A stretch of 64,000 bases of DNA from SMAG-U1939 sp036376595 (lineage in GTDB: Bacteria; Chloroflexota; Ktedonobacteria; Ktedonobacterales; JADMIN01), in contig DASVAA010000056.1 in the NCBI GenBank assembly GCA_036376595.1, positions 1 through 64,000 on the forward strand. Reading direction: 5' to 3'. Of the stretch, positions 32,093 through 39,992 are shown one piece after another; position 1 is the stretch's first letter, and each line of letters starts with the position of its first letter. The translations under genes were made by a program, and so were the position numbers. Under the pieces are notes generated by a model. It worked only from the letters and a program-made list of their open reading frames with translations. It was not told the origin of the DNA and made no database searches.

Positions 32093-33037
32093 TCACGACG
32101 AAGCGCGCTCGGCAACCGGCGAGGGCGCTGCCAGCTCGCGGGCGATGTTGTCGCGATACTGGATGAGGAAGTTCCACAGCGCACTGGCAGTGGCCGAGGC
32201 GTGCGCTCCGGCGCGGCGCGCGAGATACCAGTGGCGGTGGACCGGGAAGCCTGCGACGTTGAGCACCACCAGCCGCTCGGTCAGCACCTCCAGCTCGATG
32301 GCGCCCTGCGGCATCACCGCGATGCCCAGATCCGCCGCGACCGCCTGCTTGATCGCGCCGCTGCTGCGCAGCTCCATCCCCACGCGCAGGGTGATGCCGC
32401 GCTGCTCGAAGAAGCCTTGCGTATCTACCCGCGTACCAGAGCCGTTCTCACGCAAGAGAAAAACCTCGCGTGCCAGCTCGTCCAGCGCGATGTGCTTGCG
32501 GCTGGCGAGTGGATGGCGTGGCGAAGCGATCACCACCAGCTCGTTGGGGACGAATTCGGCGACCTCCATGTCGTGCGGGTCCTCGATCAGGCCCATCACC
32601 GCCAGGTCTACCTCGTTGTCGAGCAGCATCTTCTGCACCGTGAAGCGGTTGAGCACGTCGAGCGTGAGCCGCACCTCGGGGAACTGGCGGTGGAAGGCGC
32701 CCAGCGCCGGCGGGACCACGTAGATGCCGGCGGTGGTGCTGGCGGCGACCTTGACCGAGCCGCGCCGGCCGCCGCCCAGCTCTTCCATCACCAGGCGGGT
32801 CTCTTCCATCAGGCCGAAGATGCGCTCGCTGTAGGTGAGCAGCTCGCGTCCGGCTTCGGTGAGGTGCAGTGTGCGGCCGACCTTCTCGAAGAGCGGCAGG
32901 CCAATGCTGCGTTCCAGCGCCTTGACCTGGAGCGAGACGCCCGGCTGGCTGAGGAAGAGCGCGGTGGCGGCGCGCGAGTAGCTGCCGTGCGTGGCGACCG
33001 CGCGGAAGATGTGGAGCTGGTGGAGGTTGATGTCCAT
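32093..33037 (-). CDS. LysR-family transcriptional regulator
   Basis: 314 residues. The N-terminal winged helix-turn-helix is typical (LHQLHIFRAVATHGSYSRAATALFLSQPGVSLQVKALE, within residues 5-43), followed by the linker helix and a periplasmic-binding-like effector domain with the PRHPLASR and LRENGSGTR segments of CysB/CbbR-like members. It is the first gene of the leftward cluster with the enolase-superfamily and FAD enzymes and probably regulates them or itself. The effector is unknown. A CbbR-like role over carbon genes on the other side (isocitrate lyase) is also possible, because the regulator is divergent from it. Confidence 0.92.
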   Translation of the reverse strand: MDINLHQLHIFRAVATHGSYSRAATALFLSQPGVSLQVKALERSIGLPLFEKVGRTLHLTEAGRELLTYSERIFGLMEETRLVMEELGGGRRGSVKVAASTTAGIYVVPPALGAFHRQFPEVRLTLDVLNRFTVQKMLLDNEVDLAVMGLIEDPHDMEVAEFVPNELVVIASPRHPLASRKHIALDELAREVFLLRENGSGTRVDTQGFFEQRGITLRVGMELRSSGAIKQAVAADLGIAVMPQGAIELEVLTERLVVLNVAGFPVHRHWYLARRAGAHASATASALWNFLIQYRDNIARELAAPSPVAERASS

Positions 33038-33054
33038 GTGCGCCCCTGTCCCGT

Positions 33055-33078
33055 GGGCGTCCGCCGGACGCCCCTACG
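33055..33078. repeat. family B hairpin repeat upstream of the LysR gene
   Basis: GGGCGTCCGCCGGACGCCC followed by CTACG; the loop is GCC/ACC-like and the stem is unchanged. It starts 18 bases before the LysR start codon on the other strand, so it would form a hairpin in the LysR mRNA leader. Confidence 0.85.
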
Positions 33079-33203
33079 CAAGCCAGGCGAATGCCATCGG
33101 TGAGCCAGTGGGCGCTCGTGCGGGTGCCTTTCGATGCCCACAACGCAGCGCGCGTGAACTCTAAACTCGAACTTATGCCAGACATGAGGAACCGATATTG
33201 CAG

Positions 33204-33235
33204 ATTATACACAGTGCTGTCTATGCTCACGTCAA
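33204..33235 (-). promoter_or_regulatory. candidate promoter for the LysR gene, long spacer
   Basis: A perfect TATAAT on the minus strand with TTGACG 20 bases upstream. The spacer is about three bases too long for ordinary sigma-70 use; such spacing is known in activator-dependent promoters. Low confidence. Confidence 0.3.
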
Positions 33236-33251
33236 GGCTTCCCACGGGAAG

Positions 33252-33274
33252 CGGCGCAACGAGGCGCCGTTTTT
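33252..33274 (+). terminator. intrinsic terminator-like hairpin with T tract
   Basis: CGGCGC-AACGAG-GCGCCG followed by TTTTT, immediately preceded by another perfect hairpin (CTTCCC-AC-GGGAAG, 33237-33250). On the plus strand no gene lies upstream of it, so it would end a short divergent or leader RNA. Confidence 0.6.
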
Positions 33275-33519
33275 CCTCATGAGTCGGGGAGCACAGAGGA
33301 GGGATCGGATGGCAATTGGAGACATCCGTGTAGGCGCGCAAAACTGCTCGTCGTGAGCACATCCTGGTGCAGAGCGCAGCAAGTTGACCGTACAGCTTGC
33401 GATGCTCAGGTGGGCGGTTTGCGTGAGCACGCTGCTTAGTCATCTACCCTTTAGCCGAAACCAGGGGCTTGCAACTCACCCGTCACCGAGTGTCCGCGTG
33501 TGGCCTGATGACAGAGACC

Positions 33520-33680
33520 CGGCAGGATCGCTCCTGCCGCGGATACAGAACTGAGGCTCTGACCATGACCGTTTTACGCCAGGATGGTTTCCTCCCGGCA
33601 ACGCCCAAACGTTCAGTTGGCAAGGTGCCGTCACAACCGTTCGCTCCAGCTCGAGGGAGCCGGAGTGCCTTGGCACGCAA
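33520..33680 (+). promoter_or_regulatory. structured leader of isocitrate lyase with S-box-like core
   Basis: Contains a perfect hairpin GGCAGGA-TCGC-TCCTGCC (33522-33539), then CCCGGCAAC, a CCAA/TTGG stem, and AAGGTGCC, then GCTCC/GGAGC and GTGCC/GGCAC hairpins. The GGCAAC-hairpin-AAGGTGC order is the hallmark of the SAM-I/SAM-IV riboswitch core, but the P1 and P2 parts do not clearly match, so this is only a candidate. Confidence 0.3.
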
Positions 33681-33705
33681 CCAATCTACCACAGGTGAGC
33701 GAGCA

Positions 33706-35031
33706 GTGTCTACCCCGCGAATGATGGCGGATGCTTCCGCGCCCCCGCGAGGTGATCACGTCGGGAGCCGCCTTGACGAGCGGGAGGGAGATTGGGAGAC
33801 CAACCCACGCTGGCAGGGCATCGAGCGGCCGTACACGATGGCCGACGTCGAGCGGCTGCGCGGCAGTATTCGCGTCGAGCACACGCTGGCGCGGATGGGC
33901 GCCGAGCGATTATGGGACCTGCTGCACACCGAGGACTACGTCGCGGCGCTGGGCGCACTGACGGGTAATCAGGCGGTGCAGCAGGTGAAGGCCGGACTGA
34001 AGGCCATCTACCTGAGCGGCTGGCAGGTGGCGGCGGACGCCAACCTCGCCGGCCAGATGTACCCCGATCAGAGTTTGTATCCGAGCAATAGCGTGCCGCA
34101 CGTGGTGGAGCGCATCAACGCCGCGCTGCAGCGCGCCGATCAGATTCACCACGCCGAGGGCAAGGACGACGTCTACTGGTACGCGCCAATCGTGGCCGAC
34201 GCCGAGGCGGGCTTTGGCGGTCCGCTGAACTGCTTCGAGCTGATGAAGGCGATGATCAAGGCCGGCGCGGCAGGCGTCCACTTCGAGGACCAGCTTGCCT
34301 CGGAGAAGAAGTGCGGCCACATGGGCGGCAAGGTGCTGATCCCCACGCAGTCGGCGGTCAAGAATCTCGTCGCCGCGCGGCTGGCCGCCGACGTGCTGGA
34401 CGTGCCGGCGATCCTCGTCGCGCGCACGGATGCCAACGGCGCCAAGCTGATCACCAGCGACGTGGACCCGCGCGACCATCCGTTCCTCACCGGCGAGCGC
34501 ACGTCGGAGGGTTTCTTCGGCATCCGGGCGGGGATCGAGACGGCCATCGCGCGCGGCCTGGCCTACGCGCCGATCGCCGACCTGATCTGGTGCGAGACCG
34601 CGGAGCCGAACATCGAGGAGGCGCGGCGCTTCGCCGAGGCAATCCACGCCAGGTTCCCAGGCAAACTGCTGGCCTACAACTGCTCGCCCTCCTTCAATTG
34701 GCGCAAGAAGCTGGACGGCGAGACCATCGCCACCTTCCAGCGGCAGCTCGGCGAGATGGGCTACAAGTTCCAGTTCGTCACACTCGCCGGCTTCCACGCG
34801 CTCAATCTGGCGATGTTCGAGCTGGCGCTGGGCTACCGCGACCGCGGCATGGCGGCGTACTCGGAGCTGCAGCAGCGCGAGTTCGAGCTGGAGGCGATCG
34901 GCTATTCGGCGACCAAGCACCAGCGCGAGGTGGGCACCGGCTACTTCGACGAGGTGGCGCAGGTGATTTCCAGCGGCACGTCCTCCACGACGGCGCTGAG
35001 CGGCTCGACCGAGGAGGAGCAGTTTCACTAA
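33706..35031 (+). CDS. aceA: isocitrate lyase
   Basis: 441 residues from GTG 33706, with AGGTGAG six bases ahead. Upstream in-frame ATG codons would add a low-quality leader and give a protein longer than bacterial AceA (about 430). The active-site loop is KKCGHMGGKVL with Cys203; other conserved parts are YPDQSLYPSNSVP, ADAEAGFGG, ARTDANGAKLITSD and YNCSPSFNW. It splits isocitrate into succinate and glyoxylate in the glyoxylate shunt. Malate synthase is not in the window. Location between a LysR gene and the LctP-family permease, with glcDEF 10 kb away, fits a C2/C3 acid use module. Confidence 0.96.
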   Translation: MSTPRMMADASAPPRGDHVGSRLDEREGDWETNPRWQGIERPYTMADVERLRGSIRVEHTLARMGAERLWDLLHTEDYVAALGALTGNQAVQQVKAGLKAIYLSGWQVAADANLAGQMYPDQSLYPSNSVPHVVERINAALQRADQIHHAEGKDDVYWYAPIVADAEAGFGGPLNCFELMKAMIKAGAAGVHFEDQLASEKKCGHMGGKVLIPTQSAVKNLVAARLAADVLDVPAILVARTDANGAKLITSDVDPRDHPFLTGERTSEGFFGIRAGIETAIARGLAYAPIADLIWCETAEPNIEEARRFAEAIHARFPGKLLAYNCSPSFNWRKKLDGETIATFQRQLGEMGYKFQFVTLAGFHALNLAMFELALGYRDRGMAAYSELQQREFELEAIGYSATKHQREVGTGYFDEVAQVISSGTSSTTALSGSTEEEQFH

Positions 35032-35036
35032 GGGGT

Positions 35037-35080
35037 CCTCACCCCTCGGCCCCCTCTCCCCGCGAGGGAGAGGGGGAGCC
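35037..35080. repeat. family E hairpin repeat
   Basis: TCCTCACCCCTCGGCCCCCT, then CTCCCCGCGAGGGAGAGGGGG. It starts six bases after the isocitrate lyase stop and could act as a terminator-like hairpin. Confidence 0.85.
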
Positions 35081-35094
35081 AGAGGGATGACAGG

Positions 35095-35180
35095 GAACGC
35101 GGAGGTTCGCGGAGGACGCGGAGAAGAAGAGACCAGAGAGAGAGAGAGAATAACCTCAGAGGGCGCAAAGGACGCAGACA
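35095..35180. repeat. family A purine-rich repeat
   Basis: AACGCGGAGGTTCGCGGAGG followed by ACGCGGAGAAG, an AGAGAGAGAGAG run, and CAGAGGGCGCAAAGGACGCAG. It is intergenic between convergent genes. Confidence 0.85.
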
Positions 35181-35284
35181 AGAGCTTCACTCCACAGGAC
35201 TAGCGCGGACAGGCGCGAATACAGGGCCCAGGCGAGCGAACGTGCACGACCCGGACCCTGTTGCGAATGAGCGCTCTCAGAGCG

Positions 35285-36916
35285 CTAGAGGGTCATTGAC
35301 CCTGGGAACACGAAGTAGAAGAGCAGGCCGACGAGGATCAGCCAGCCGAGGATGATGAGCGTCCAGCCCATGTTGTGACGGATCACCTGGCCCTCGTTGC
35401 GCACGAACTTGGTCGTCGTCACGCCGACGCTAGCCGTCTGCGGTGCCACGGGCTTGCCGACCTCCGCGCCGACCGAGCCGAGCGACGGCAGCAGCAGGAC
35501 CGGGAAGCCCAGCAGCCGGCCCACCGTCACCTGCACCAGGCCGAACATGGCATTGGTGGAGGTGTTGCTGCCCGAGAGCGCCACGCCAATCCAGCCCAGG
35601 ATCGGCGCCAGCAGGATGAACCATGGGCCGATCTTGGAGAAGGCGAACGCCAGCGAGGCCGCCATGCCCGAGAAGTTGAAGACGTAGGCCAGGCCGAAGA
35701 TGAAGACCCCGACCAGCAGCGCCCCCCACATCTGGCGGAACGTGCGGCGGAAGACCAGCCCAATAGTGTCCATGCTGGGTCGGATGAACGCCAGCATGAT
35801 GAGCCACGAAGCCAGAATCGCCGTCCCCGCGATGAACGGCGTGAAGGTGTAGGAGACGCCGGCGTTACTCTTGTGCGAGATCGCCGAGACGGCCGGCAGC
35901 GCTGCGGGCTTGAACGGGCTGATCTTGGGCAGATGCGACCATGGCCCCGTCCACAGGACGACCACGACCACCAGGATCAGGAACGGCAGGAGAGCCTCGA
36001 AGACCGAATGCCGCCGCCGCTCACCGCCGAGCTCGGGCGCGACCTCCCTGGCTCCTGGGACTTCGCCCTCGGCAATCGGCACGCCACCGTAGCCCAGCAT
36101 CGTCCTTGGCCGCCATACCTTCAGCAGCAGCAACAAGCAGCCGAACGAGACCAGGGCGCCGATGATGTCGGGCAGGTACGGCCCCAAGAATTGTGACGTG
36201 GGAAACTGCCCGAGGATGTACGAGAGCGAGCCGACCACGGCCAGCGGCCAGCCGTCGCGGAAGCCTTTGCGGCCGCTAACGAGATAGATGAGCACCCACG
36301 GCGGCAGGAGCGCCAGCACCGCCACGATCTTGCCGACCGAGGCCGAGAGTGGCAACAAGCCGAGGCCGGTCACCGTGCTGAGCGCGATGATCGGCGCGCC
36401 GAGCGCACCATACGAGACCGGTGCGTTGTTGGCAATCGCCGCCACGCGAATGGCGTCCAGCTCCATGACGCCGAGGGCGATCAGGATTGGCGCCACTACC
36501 GCCCATGGGTAGCCGAAGCCGACCAGGCCTTCCAGCAGCGCGCCGAACGCCCACGCCAGCAAGATGGCCTGCACCCGCACGTCGGCGGTCGCCTGTTTGA
36601 TGAGCCAGGTCTTGAACGTGTCGAAGAGTCCGGTCAGGGTGAGGGTGTTGAAGATGATCAGACCCCAGAAGGTGATCCAGTTCACCGCCCAGATGCCGTT
36701 GGCGCTGCCGATCACATAGGACTGCAAGCCCGTGCCGAGGGGTAACTGCCACACCAGCACGGCGACGATGAGGGTGATGATCGAGCCGATGAGCGTGGCA
36801 AGCCAGGCGGACAGGCGGAAGACCGCCAGCATGACAAGGAGCGCGATGACCGGGATCAGTGCGGCGAGTGCCGTCAGCCCAAGGTTTCCAGTGGGGTCGA
36901 GGACCTGGTGAAACAT
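35285..36916 (-). CDS. L-lactate/glycolate permease, LctP family
   Basis: 543 residues from ATG 36916 (GGAGGT eight bases ahead). About 12-14 membrane segments. The LctP pattern is clear: the N-terminal WLATLIGSIITLIVAVLVW, the FGALLEGLVGFGYPWAVVAPIL loop, ANNAPVSYGALGAPI and the C-terminal ALSGSNTSTNAMFG. Members import L-lactate, D-lactate and glycolate with protons. With glycolate oxidase and isocitrate lyase in the window, glycolate or lactate uptake is likely. A GCGCTCT-C-AGAGCGC hairpin overlaps its stop (35271-35285). Confidence 0.93.
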   Translation of the reverse strand: MFHQVLDPTGNLGLTALAALIPVIALLVMLAVFRLSAWLATLIGSIITLIVAVLVWQLPLGTGLQSYVIGSANGIWAVNWITFWGLIIFNTLTLTGLFDTFKTWLIKQATADVRVQAILLAWAFGALLEGLVGFGYPWAVVAPILIALGVMELDAIRVAAIANNAPVSYGALGAPIIALSTVTGLGLLPLSASVGKIVAVLALLPPWVLIYLVSGRKGFRDGWPLAVVGSLSYILGQFPTSQFLGPYLPDIIGALVSFGCLLLLLKVWRPRTMLGYGGVPIAEGEVPGAREVAPELGGERRRHSVFEALLPFLILVVVVVLWTGPWSHLPKISPFKPAALPAVSAISHKSNAGVSYTFTPFIAGTAILASWLIMLAFIRPSMDTIGLVFRRTFRQMWGALLVGVFIFGLAYVFNFSGMAASLAFAFSKIGPWFILLAPILGWIGVALSGSNTSTNAMFGLVQVTVGRLLGFPVLLLPSLGSVGAEVGKPVAPQTASVGVTTTKFVRNEGQVIRHNMGWTLIILGWLILVGLLFYFVFPGSMTL

Positions 36917-37440
36917 CGCTGGTACCTCCGGATCACGACGTGTGACACTGCGACAACGTCTGACAGGTCCGAAGCCGCGCGAGATACGAGGGCAGGGCGA
37001 TTCGCGTGTAGCGAAAGCTGGGACGGGACCCAGGCAAGCAAGGCAGCCCTCGCTCCCCAATAGCGGGTGCTCATTCCCCTTCCATGCTCCAGTGTCGAGC
37101 GGCACCCCTCCTTTCTACCGCGCAGGCGCCTGCGCTGGATGCATGTCGCATCCAGCCGTCGCACCAACGCAGTCCTCTCCCTCTCATGCACATAATACCA
37201 GATCGCGATACATCTCACTGCGATATTCGCGGGAAGAATCGCTCTCCACGCCTCAGCCGCATCCATGTGCCGGCCACACTGAGCACATTAAGAATCGGGC
37301 GGCTTCGGCTGGTAACCGCCCGATCGAGAAAGCGCGCGTGCGAGCGCTTGGTCAGGGATGTGTGGTGCCCACTCAGGGAGGGAGGAGCAGGCGCCAGTGC
37401 AACGATCAGCCAGTCGTAGGCCGCGATTTGGGAAGTGGAA
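36917..37440. other. 524-base leader region of the LctP-family gene
   Basis: A gene-free stretch upstream of the permease. It contains a perfect 16-base palindrome (37120-37135) directly followed by a 9-bp inverted repeat with a 5-base loop (37134-37156), plus TATTAT- and TATCGC-rich sequence near 37185-37235 that may be promoter or operator. I see no gene with a good start here. Confidence 0.5.
37120..37156. promoter_or_regulatory. overlapping palindromes upstream of LctP-family gene
   Basis: GCGCAGGCGCCTGCGC is a perfect palindrome, and GCTGGATGC-ATGTC-GCATCCAGC shares its last two bases. In the permease mRNA they would form two stacked hairpins about 210 bases before the start codon; as DNA they could be protein-binding sites. 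Confidence 0.5.
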
Positions 37441-39648
37441 TCAGGCGGCTTGCGGCATCTGCGACGACGCCTCGACTGCCGGCGCCGGCGGGCGCAGGTG
37501 CCCGGCGACGCCTTTGAGCAGCACGGCATTGAGGGCGACGGTGATTGACGAGGCGCTCATCGCCAGCGCGCTGATCGCCGGATTGAGCAGAATCCCGACC
37601 GGGTAGAGCACGCCCGCCGCGATGGGGATCGCGATCAGGTTGTAGATCGCCGCCCAGAAGAGGTTCTGCTTCATCTTGCGCACCGTGGCCTCTGAGAGCT
37701 TGATCGCCGCCAGCACGTCGAGCGGATCGCTGCGCATCAGCACCACCTCGGCGGTCTCGATGGCGACGCCGGTGCCGGCGCCGATGGCGATGCCCACGTC
37801 GGCCTGGGCGAGCGCGGGGGCGTCGTTGATGCCGTCGCCAACCATCGCCGTGAACAGCCCCTCGGCATGTAGCTCCTTCACGTAGCGCGCCTTGTCGGCC
37901 GGCAGCACCTCGGCGTATACGCGATCGATGCCCAGCGCCTTACCCACCGCCTCCGCCGTGCGCCGGTTGTCGCCGGTCAGCATGGCGATCTGGATGCCGC
38001 GTGCGTGCAGCTCCTGGATGGCCTGGCGCGAGGTGGGGCGGATGCGGTCGGCCACGGCGATCAGCCCCAGCGCCGCCGGCCCGGACTCGACATTGACGAC
38101 GCCCAGCTCCACGACCGTCTTGCCCTCGGCTTGCAGTTGGTCAACCCGCGCAAGCTCGTCTCCGCTCAGCGCGATGCCCTCCTCGGCCAGCAACCGCGGG
38201 GTGCCGATCACGATGCCGCGACCCGCGACCGTCGCCCGCACGCCGCGACCGGCGATCGCTGTGAATCCGCTCGCCGGCTGGAGATCGAGCGCCTGGCGCT
38301 CCGCCTCTGACACGATGGTGCGCGCCAGCGGATGCTCGGAGTCGCGCTCGACCGCCGCGGCCAGCCGCAGCAGCTCGCGCCCGTCGTCGATCCCCTGCGC
38401 GCCCCCGGCCGCAAAGACCTCGACATCGGTCACAGAGGGCGCGCCTTCGGTCAGCGTGCCGGTCTTGTCGAAGATCATCGCCTGAGTGCGCGAGAGCTGC
38501 TCCAGCGCGGTGGCGTTCTTGATCAGGATGCCGTGCTGCGCGCCCACGCCGGTGCCCACGGCCACGGCGGTTGGGGTGGCGAGGCCCAGCGCGTCGGGGC
38601 AGGCGATCACGATCGCCGTGACAGCCAGCGTCAGCGCGAAGAGCGCCGTCTGGCCGACGACGAAGAACCACACCAGGAATGTCACCACGCCCGCGGTGAC
38701 CGCCGCCAGCACCAGCCATTCGGCGGCGCGGTCCGCCAGCCGCTGCGCCGGAGCCTTGGAGTTCTGCGCCGTGCGCACCAGCTCCACGATCTGCGCCAGC
38801 GCGGTATCGCTGCCGACCTTGGTGGCGACGAAGCGCAGCGAGCCGGAGCCGTTGATCGTGCCGCCGATCACCTCGGCGCCCGGACCCTTGATGACCGGCA
38901 GGCTTTCGCCGGTGACCATGCTCTCGTCTACGGCGCCGGTGCCCTCGATCACCTGCCCATCCACCGGCACGTGGTCGCCGGGGCGCAGCAGCAGGCGGTC
39001 GCCCACATGGACCTCAGCGACCGGCACGGTCTGGATCGCGCCGTCCGGGGCGATCAGGTTGGCCTGGCTCGGGGCGAGCCGCAGCAGCGCGTTGAGCGCG
39101 TCGGACGAGCCGCGGCGGCTGCGCATCTCCATCCAGTGGCCGAAGAGCACGAAGGTCACCAGCATCGCGGCGGCATCATAGCTCGGCTCGATCTGCGGGG
39201 CGAAGATGGTGGTGAAGGCGCTGAAGAAGTAGGCGACCAGCACGCCCAGACTCACCAGAACGTTCATATCGAGCTTGCGGCTACGCAGCGCGTGCCAGGC
39301 GCCGGAGTGGAAGACCCAGCCAGCCCACCAGACGACGGGCGTGGTGAGCACCAGGAGCAGCCAGCTCGCGCTCAACCCGAACGGCACCGGCAGACGCAGA
39401 CCCAGCAGGTGCGTGCCGAGCGGCGAGTAGAGCACGATGGGGATCGTCAGCACCAGCGCGACGAAGAAGCGGCGGCGCATGTCGGCCTCCATTGCGGCGG
39501 CCATCGCCGGGTCGCTCATGTCGTGGTGCATGTCGCTGCCGGATGTATGCTCGTGGCGCATGGCGGCATGGGCGGCGTCTGTATGGTGTGCCGCGTGGCC
39601 GGCGGCGTGCGTGTCGTGTTCGTGCGGATGCGGCGACAGCGTCTCCAT
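37441..39648 (-). CDS. heavy-metal P1B-type ATPase (CopB-like) with CPD motif and His-rich N-terminus
   Basis: 735 residues, ATG with GGAGGAG upstream. The N-terminal 45 residues hold about 12 His and several Met, a CopB-like metal-binding region replacing the CxxC domain. It has eight membrane segments, TGES phosphatase loop, phosphorylated Asp394 in DKTGT, TGDNRRTA and GDGINDAPAL. The membrane metal-site motif that is normally CPC (Cu+), CPH (CopB) or SPC is Cys350-Pro351-Asp352 (ACPDALGLATPTA). Copper (or silver) export is the best guess from overall similarity and the operator-like site upstream; the CPD triad makes the ion uncertain. Confidence 0.92.
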   Translation of the reverse strand: METLSPHPHEHDTHAAGHAAHHTDAAHAAMRHEHTSGSDMHHDMSDPAMAAAMEADMRRRFFVALVLTIPIVLYSPLGTHLLGLRLPVPFGLSASWLLLVLTTPVVWWAGWVFHSGAWHALRSRKLDMNVLVSLGVLVAYFFSAFTTIFAPQIEPSYDAAAMLVTFVLFGHWMEMRSRRGSSDALNALLRLAPSQANLIAPDGAIQTVPVAEVHVGDRLLLRPGDHVPVDGQVIEGTGAVDESMVTGESLPVIKGPGAEVIGGTINGSGSLRFVATKVGSDTALAQIVELVRTAQNSKAPAQRLADRAAEWLVLAAVTAGVVTFLVWFFVVGQTALFALTLAVTAIVIACPDALGLATPTAVAVGTGVGAQHGILIKNATALEQLSRTQAMIFDKTGTLTEGAPSVTDVEVFAAGGAQGIDDGRELLRLAAAVERDSEHPLARTIVSEAERQALDLQPASGFTAIAGRGVRATVAGRGIVIGTPRLLAEEGIALSGDELARVDQLQAEGKTVVELGVVNVESGPAALGLIAVADRIRPTSRQAIQELHARGIQIAMLTGDNRRTAEAVGKALGIDRVYAEVLPADKARYVKELHAEGLFTAMVGDGINDAPALAQADVGIAIGAGTGVAIETAEVVLMRSDPLDVLAAIKLSEATVRKMKQNLFWAAIYNLIAIPIAAGVLYPVGILLNPAISALAMSASSITVALNAVLLKGVAGHLRPPAPAVEASSQMPQAA

Positions 39649-39723
39649 GATGTCTTTCGCTCCTCCCTGTCGCAGGCCAATTCAGACAGGTGTGTTTGCC
39701 GTCGCGGGAATAGCCCGAAACCC

Positions 39724-39740
39724 ATACCCCCTGGGAGTGG
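39724..39740. promoter_or_regulatory. candidate CsoR-type copper operator
   Basis: ATACCCCCTGGGAGTGG approaches the palindromic ATACCCC...GGGGTAT pattern bound by CsoR copper repressors. It lies 76 bases upstream of the ATPase start, a suitable promoter position. No csoR gene is in the window. Confidence 0.35.
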
Positions 39741-39811
39741 GTCTATGAGAAGCGTACCACACCCGTCAAGGATGGGAAGTCGGAGCGTGGGAGTGACTCG
39801 TCGGGAGCAGC

Positions 39812-39870
39812 CAGCGGTTGAAACCGCGCCTGGAGGGCCTTTCGGCCGCAAAGTCCGCCGTCGCGGACTG
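39812..39870. repeat. family D2 repeat (AGCGGTTGAAACCGCGCCTG)
   Basis: CAGCGGTTGAAACCGCGCCT followed by GGAGGGC, a TTTCGGCCGCAAAG segment and GTCCGCC-GTC-GCGGAC. The same order of hairpins is found at 47724-47780. Confidence 0.75.
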
Positions 39871-39992
39871 GGACGCGGTTCCTTCGCGGGCGCCATGTTG
39901 TGCGTGCTATGATCGCTCCGTTCGCGTGCGCCCGCCCGCGCTCACCCCGATCCCGGCCAGACGTCATTCCAGGAGATTGCGCGTTCCGTCCC

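Larger units (their letters stand above)
33038..33705. other. 668-base regulatory gap between LysR gene and isocitrate lyase
   Basis: It holds a family B hairpin (33055-33078), a TATAAT-containing promoter-like region for the LysR gene (33204-33235), an intrinsic terminator on the plus strand (33252-33274) and a structured leader directly ahead of isocitrate lyase (about 33520-33680). This is the richest non-coding gap in the window. Confidence 0.6.
39649..39992. other. 344-base gap upstream of metal ATPase and MFS gene
   Basis: Holds a CsoR-like operator candidate (39724-39740) in the ATPase promoter area and a family D2 repeat (39812-39870). No gene is seen. Confidence 0.5.

Noticed and set aside
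37000..37120. T-box riboswitch in the permease leader
   Set aside because: A GGAGGGGTGCCGC stretch looked like the T-box antiterminator, but the invariant TGGN bulge and the ACCGCG half are missing, and the gene is not amino acid-related.
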